Assembly (NCBI RefSeq): GCF_030818795.1
Contig: NZ_JAUTAY010000001.1
Span: 310,001-374,000 of the forward strand
Reading direction: 5' to 3'
Origin: Microbacterium sp. SORGH_AS_0862
Lineage (GTDB): Bacteria; Actinomycetota; Actinomycetes; Actinomycetales; Microbacteriaceae
Length of the DNA: 64,000 nucleotides
Position 1 is the stretch's first letter. The number at the start of each line of letters is the position of its first letter. Below the pieces are notes generated by a model. It was not told the origin of the DNA. It worked only from the letters and a program-made list of their open reading frames with translations, and made no database searches. Positions 61,704-64,000 of this stretch are shown piece by piece. The position numbers and the translations under genes were made by a program.

Positions 61704-63218
61704 TCAGGCCAGGAAGGCCTCGAGCCTGCCGGCGAGCGCGGCGCCGACGCGGGCGTGGAGGGCCGTGCCCTCCGCCTCGTGCGTCTCCTCGTAGATCATC
61801 CCGTGCTCGTGCACGGCCGAGACGAGGTCGCCGCGATCGTAGGGCAGCAGCACCCGCAACTCGACCTCCGGCAGGGGAAGCGCATCCTCGATGACCTGCC
61901 GGAGCTCGTCGATGCCCTCGCCCGTGCGAGACGACACGAACACGGCTGACGGCACGAGGCCCCGCAGCAGCAGCCGCGCGTCGTCGTCGATGAGGTCCGC
62001 CTTGTTGAACACGACGATCTCACGCGTGTCACGCGCCCCCACATCGCCGATCACGTCGTGGACGGTCGCGAGTTGAGCCGCGGGATCGGGGTGCGAGCCG
62101 TCGACGACATGCACGATGACATCGGCGTCCCCGACCTCTTCCAGCGTGGAACGGAACGCCTCGACCAGCTGGTGCGGGAGGTTGCGGACGAAGCCGACGG
62201 TGTCGGTCAGCGTGTAGATCCGCCCGTCTTCGGTCACCGAGCGGCGGACGGTCGCATCCAGCGTGGCGAACAACGCGTTCTCGACGAGGACGCCGGCGCG
62301 TGTGAGGCGGTTCAAGAGGCTCGACTTGCCGGCGTTCGTGTATCCGGCGATCGCGACAGCGGGAATCGTATTGCGCTTGCGCTCTGCGCGCTTGGCGTCG
62401 CGGGCCGGAGCGAAGTCGCGGATCTGACGACGCAGCTGCGCCATCCGGGTGCGGATGCGGCGGCGATCGAGCTCGATCTTCGTCTCACCGGGGCCGCGGG
62501 AACCCATGCCTGCGCCGCCGGCGCCGACCTGGCCACCGGCCTGCCGGCTCATCGACTCTCCCCAACCGCGCAGACGCGGAAGGAGGTACTCGAGCTGCGC
62601 GAGCTCGACCTGGGCCTTGCCCTCACGGCTCTTCGCGTGCTGGCTGAAGATGTCGAGGATCACCGTCGTGCGATCGATCACCTTGACCTTGACGACGTCT
62701 TCGAGCGCACGCCGCTGGCTCGCGGCGAGCTCGGTGTCGGCGATGACGGTGTCGGCGCCGACGGCGGCGACGATGTCGCGCAGCTCCTCCGCCTTGCCGC
62801 GGCCGATGTACGTCGCGGGGTCAGGATGCGGCCTGCGCTGAAGCACGCCGTCCAGCACGACGGCGCCTGCCGTCTCGGCGAGGGCCGCGAGCTCACGCAG
62901 CGAGTTCTCGGCGTCCTCGGTCGCACCCTGCGGGTGGACACCCACGAGGACGACGTTCTCGAGCCGCAGCTGGCGGTACTCGACCTCCGTGACGTCCTCG
63001 AGCTCAGTGGACAGGCCGCCGACGCGGCGCAGCGCCTGACGCTCCTCGCGGTCGAACTGCTCACCGTCGCCGAAGCCGTCCGCGACGGTCGCCGCATCCT
63101 GCAGCGCCTGCGCTCCGGCCAGAGGGCCGCGCATCCGTGCGCGAGAATCCGCTCGCGAGAGCACCCGGTCGACGTCGTCGAGCCGCTGCTCGTCGGTGGA
63201 CGGGGGTGTTTCTGTCAT
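61704..63218 (-). CDS. hflX: GTPase HflX
   Basis: 504 residues, ribosome-associated GTPase (ribosome splitting and antibiotic or heat stress in other bacteria). HflX N-domain (ATYIGRGKAEELRDIV, about 160), coiled linker with the glycine-rich GGAGMGSRGPGETKIELDRR, and G domain with G1 GYTNAGKSS, G3 DTVGFVRNLP and G4 FNKADL. The ATG is preceded by AAAGGAAA; a GTG-free upstream extension is ignored. Confidence 0.95.
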   Translation of the reverse strand: MTETPPSTDEQRLDDVDRVLSRADSRARMRGPLAGAQALQDAATVADGFGDGEQFDREERQALRRVGGLSTELEDVTEVEYRQLRLENVVLVGVHPQGATEDAENSLRELAALAETAGAVVLDGVLQRRPHPDPATYIGRGKAEELRDIVAAVGADTVIADTELAASQRRALEDVVKVKVIDRTTVILDIFSQHAKSREGKAQVELAQLEYLLPRLRGWGESMSRQAGGQVGAGGAGMGSRGPGETKIELDRRRIRTRMAQLRRQIRDFAPARDAKRAERKRNTIPAVAIAGYTNAGKSSLLNRLTRAGVLVENALFATLDATVRRSVTEDGRIYTLTDTVGFVRNLPHQLVEAFRSTLEEVGDADVIVHVVDGSHPDPAAQLATVHDVIGDVGARDTREIVVFNKADLIDDDARLLLRGLVPSAVFVSSRTGEGIDELRQVIEDALPLPEVELRVLLPYDRGDLVSAVHEHGMIYEETHEAEGTALHARVGAALAGRLEAFLA

Positions 63219-63293
63219 CGTTTCCTTTCGGGGCGTCTCGCGCCCGCTCACTCTAGCCTCCCGCCTTCGGAGACTTACCGCTACGCTTCGTGT

Positions 63294-63935
63294 ATGGGGA
63301 GTGACCACTACTTCACCGCGTCACCCGCCAGTCCCGAGAACCTCCGCACCATTCGTGTCACCGTGGCCGGTCGCGACATCGACGTGACGACGGCCGGCGG
63401 AGTGTTCAGCCCGGATCGACTGGATGCGGGCACCGCGGTGCTGCTGGGCAACACGCCGCCGCCTCCCGCCGGCGGCCACTTCCTCGACCTCGGATGCGGC
63501 TGGGGACCGATATCGATCTCGCTGGCACTCTCGTCGCCACACGCCACGGTGTGGGCTGTCGATGTCAACCAGCGCGCCCTCGATCTCGTCCGCCGCAACG
63601 CGCAGAACCTCGGCCTCACGAATGTCAACGCTGTGACCCCCGATGATGTTCCCGAGGACATCGCCTTCCGGACCATCCGCTCGAACCCCCCGATCCGTGT
63701 CGGCAAGAACGAACTGCACGGCATGCTCGAACGGTGGATCCCCCGACTGGACGAGCGCTCGGACGCGTGGCTCGTCGTCGCCCGCAACCTCGGCGCCGAT
63801 TCGCTGCAGCGCTGGCTCGCCGCATCCTTTCCCGCCGGCTTCAGCGTGCACCGCACAGCGACGGCACGCGGTTTCCGCGTGCTCAAAATCCGTCGCCACG
63901 GAGCCGAGGCGACCGCTCCCATCACGTTGCCCTGA
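63294..63935 (+). CDS. Class I SAM-dependent methyltransferase, RsmC-like
   Basis: 213 residues. The N-terminal YFTASPASPENLRTIRVTVAGRD and motif I LDLGCGWGPISI (about 66-77), motif II AVDVNQRALD and the RSNPPIRVGK segment (NPPI, amino-acceptor motif, about 128-137) identify an RsmC-type 16S rRNA guanine-N2 methyltransferase; the exact target is not certain. TACGCT lies 6 nt before the ATG (63282-63287), so the mRNA is leaderless. The 65 bp after the stop hold a possible -10 (TACGCT) for a gene beyond the window. Confidence 0.88.
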   Translation: MGSDHYFTASPASPENLRTIRVTVAGRDIDVTTAGGVFSPDRLDAGTAVLLGNTPPPPAGGHFLDLGCGWGPISISLALSSPHATVWAVDVNQRALDLVRRNAQNLGLTNVNAVTPDDVPEDIAFRTIRSNPPIRVGKNELHGMLERWIPRLDERSDAWLVVARNLGADSLQRWLAASFPAGFSVHRTATARGFRVLKIRRHGAEATAPITLP

Positions 63936-64000
63936 CGGTGATACGCTCGCCTCACAACGACTGACGGGCTGAGGGCGCAGTTCGGGCGGGGGATGCGCCG

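Overview
The window is about 70% GC and reads as a chromosomal segment of an actinobacterium, most likely Microbacteriaceae (Microbacterium-like). Evidence: actinobacterial gene orders (argCJBDF..H, tyrS, HAD hydrolase, tlyA, nadK, recN; hisCBHA; infC-rpmI-rplT), many GTG starts, ATGA/GTGA stop-start overlaps, TANNNT -10 boxes placed 6-8 nt before start codons (leaderless mRNAs), a lexA gene divergent from a LysM gene, and a gluABCD amino-acid importer. The species was not tested by any search.

Layout. 1-5335 (minus): recN (cut by the window edge), nadK, tlyA, a 49-residue protein, a HAD-IIA phosphatase and a repeat-rich, charge-partitioned TPR protein, almost all translationally coupled. 5366-11139 (minus): one rRNA operon, 16S-23S-5S, with two candidate promoters, processing elements, no tRNA in the spacer, and a strong terminator. 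11193-15434: a frameshifted alpha/beta hydrolase, a DUF4184 membrane protein, tyrS, a membrane protein, and satD with twin operators. 15489-28041 (minus): an expanded pst locus. pstC-pstA-pstS are followed by two more periplasmic-binding-like surface proteins, a WxL-like secreted protein, a DUF916-type membrane protein, a small membrane-anchored protein and a sortase fold without its catalytic residues; pstB comes last. 28173-30325: a PASTA Ser/Thr kinase and a partner of unknown function. 30446-38248 (minus): argC-J-B-D-F, a DUF418-type membrane protein, argH. 38486-39616: an orphan AAA ATPase. 39645-43854 (minus): pheS-pheT and a TetR regulator. 43906-47995 (plus): bioY, acyl-CoA synthetase, thiolase, bioM, bioN, with TetR operators between the divergent promoters. 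47998-52264 (minus): gluABCD and a TrmH-family methyltransferase. 52341-53624 (minus): infC-rpmI-rplT, with infC apparently starting at AUC. 53867-58580: a DUF1844 protein, sseB-like, hisA/priA, hisH, hisB, hisC and a LysM protein. 58830-63935: lexA, an S9 peptidase, hflX and a methyltransferase.

The candidate undescribed system is the pst/WxL-like surface locus. It joins a phosphate-type ABC importer to a set of wall- and membrane-anchored proteins and a catalytically dead sortase fold, placed inside otherwise conserved housekeeping synteny (argH to tyrS). Other points of interest: twin operators at satD and at tetR/bioY, a candidate LexA-type box over the LysM promoter next to lexA, the AUC start of infC, and over-representation of the hexamer GGATGC. 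Two apparent frameshifts (hydrolase, pstA) lie in repetitive GC tracts and may be real or sequencing errors.
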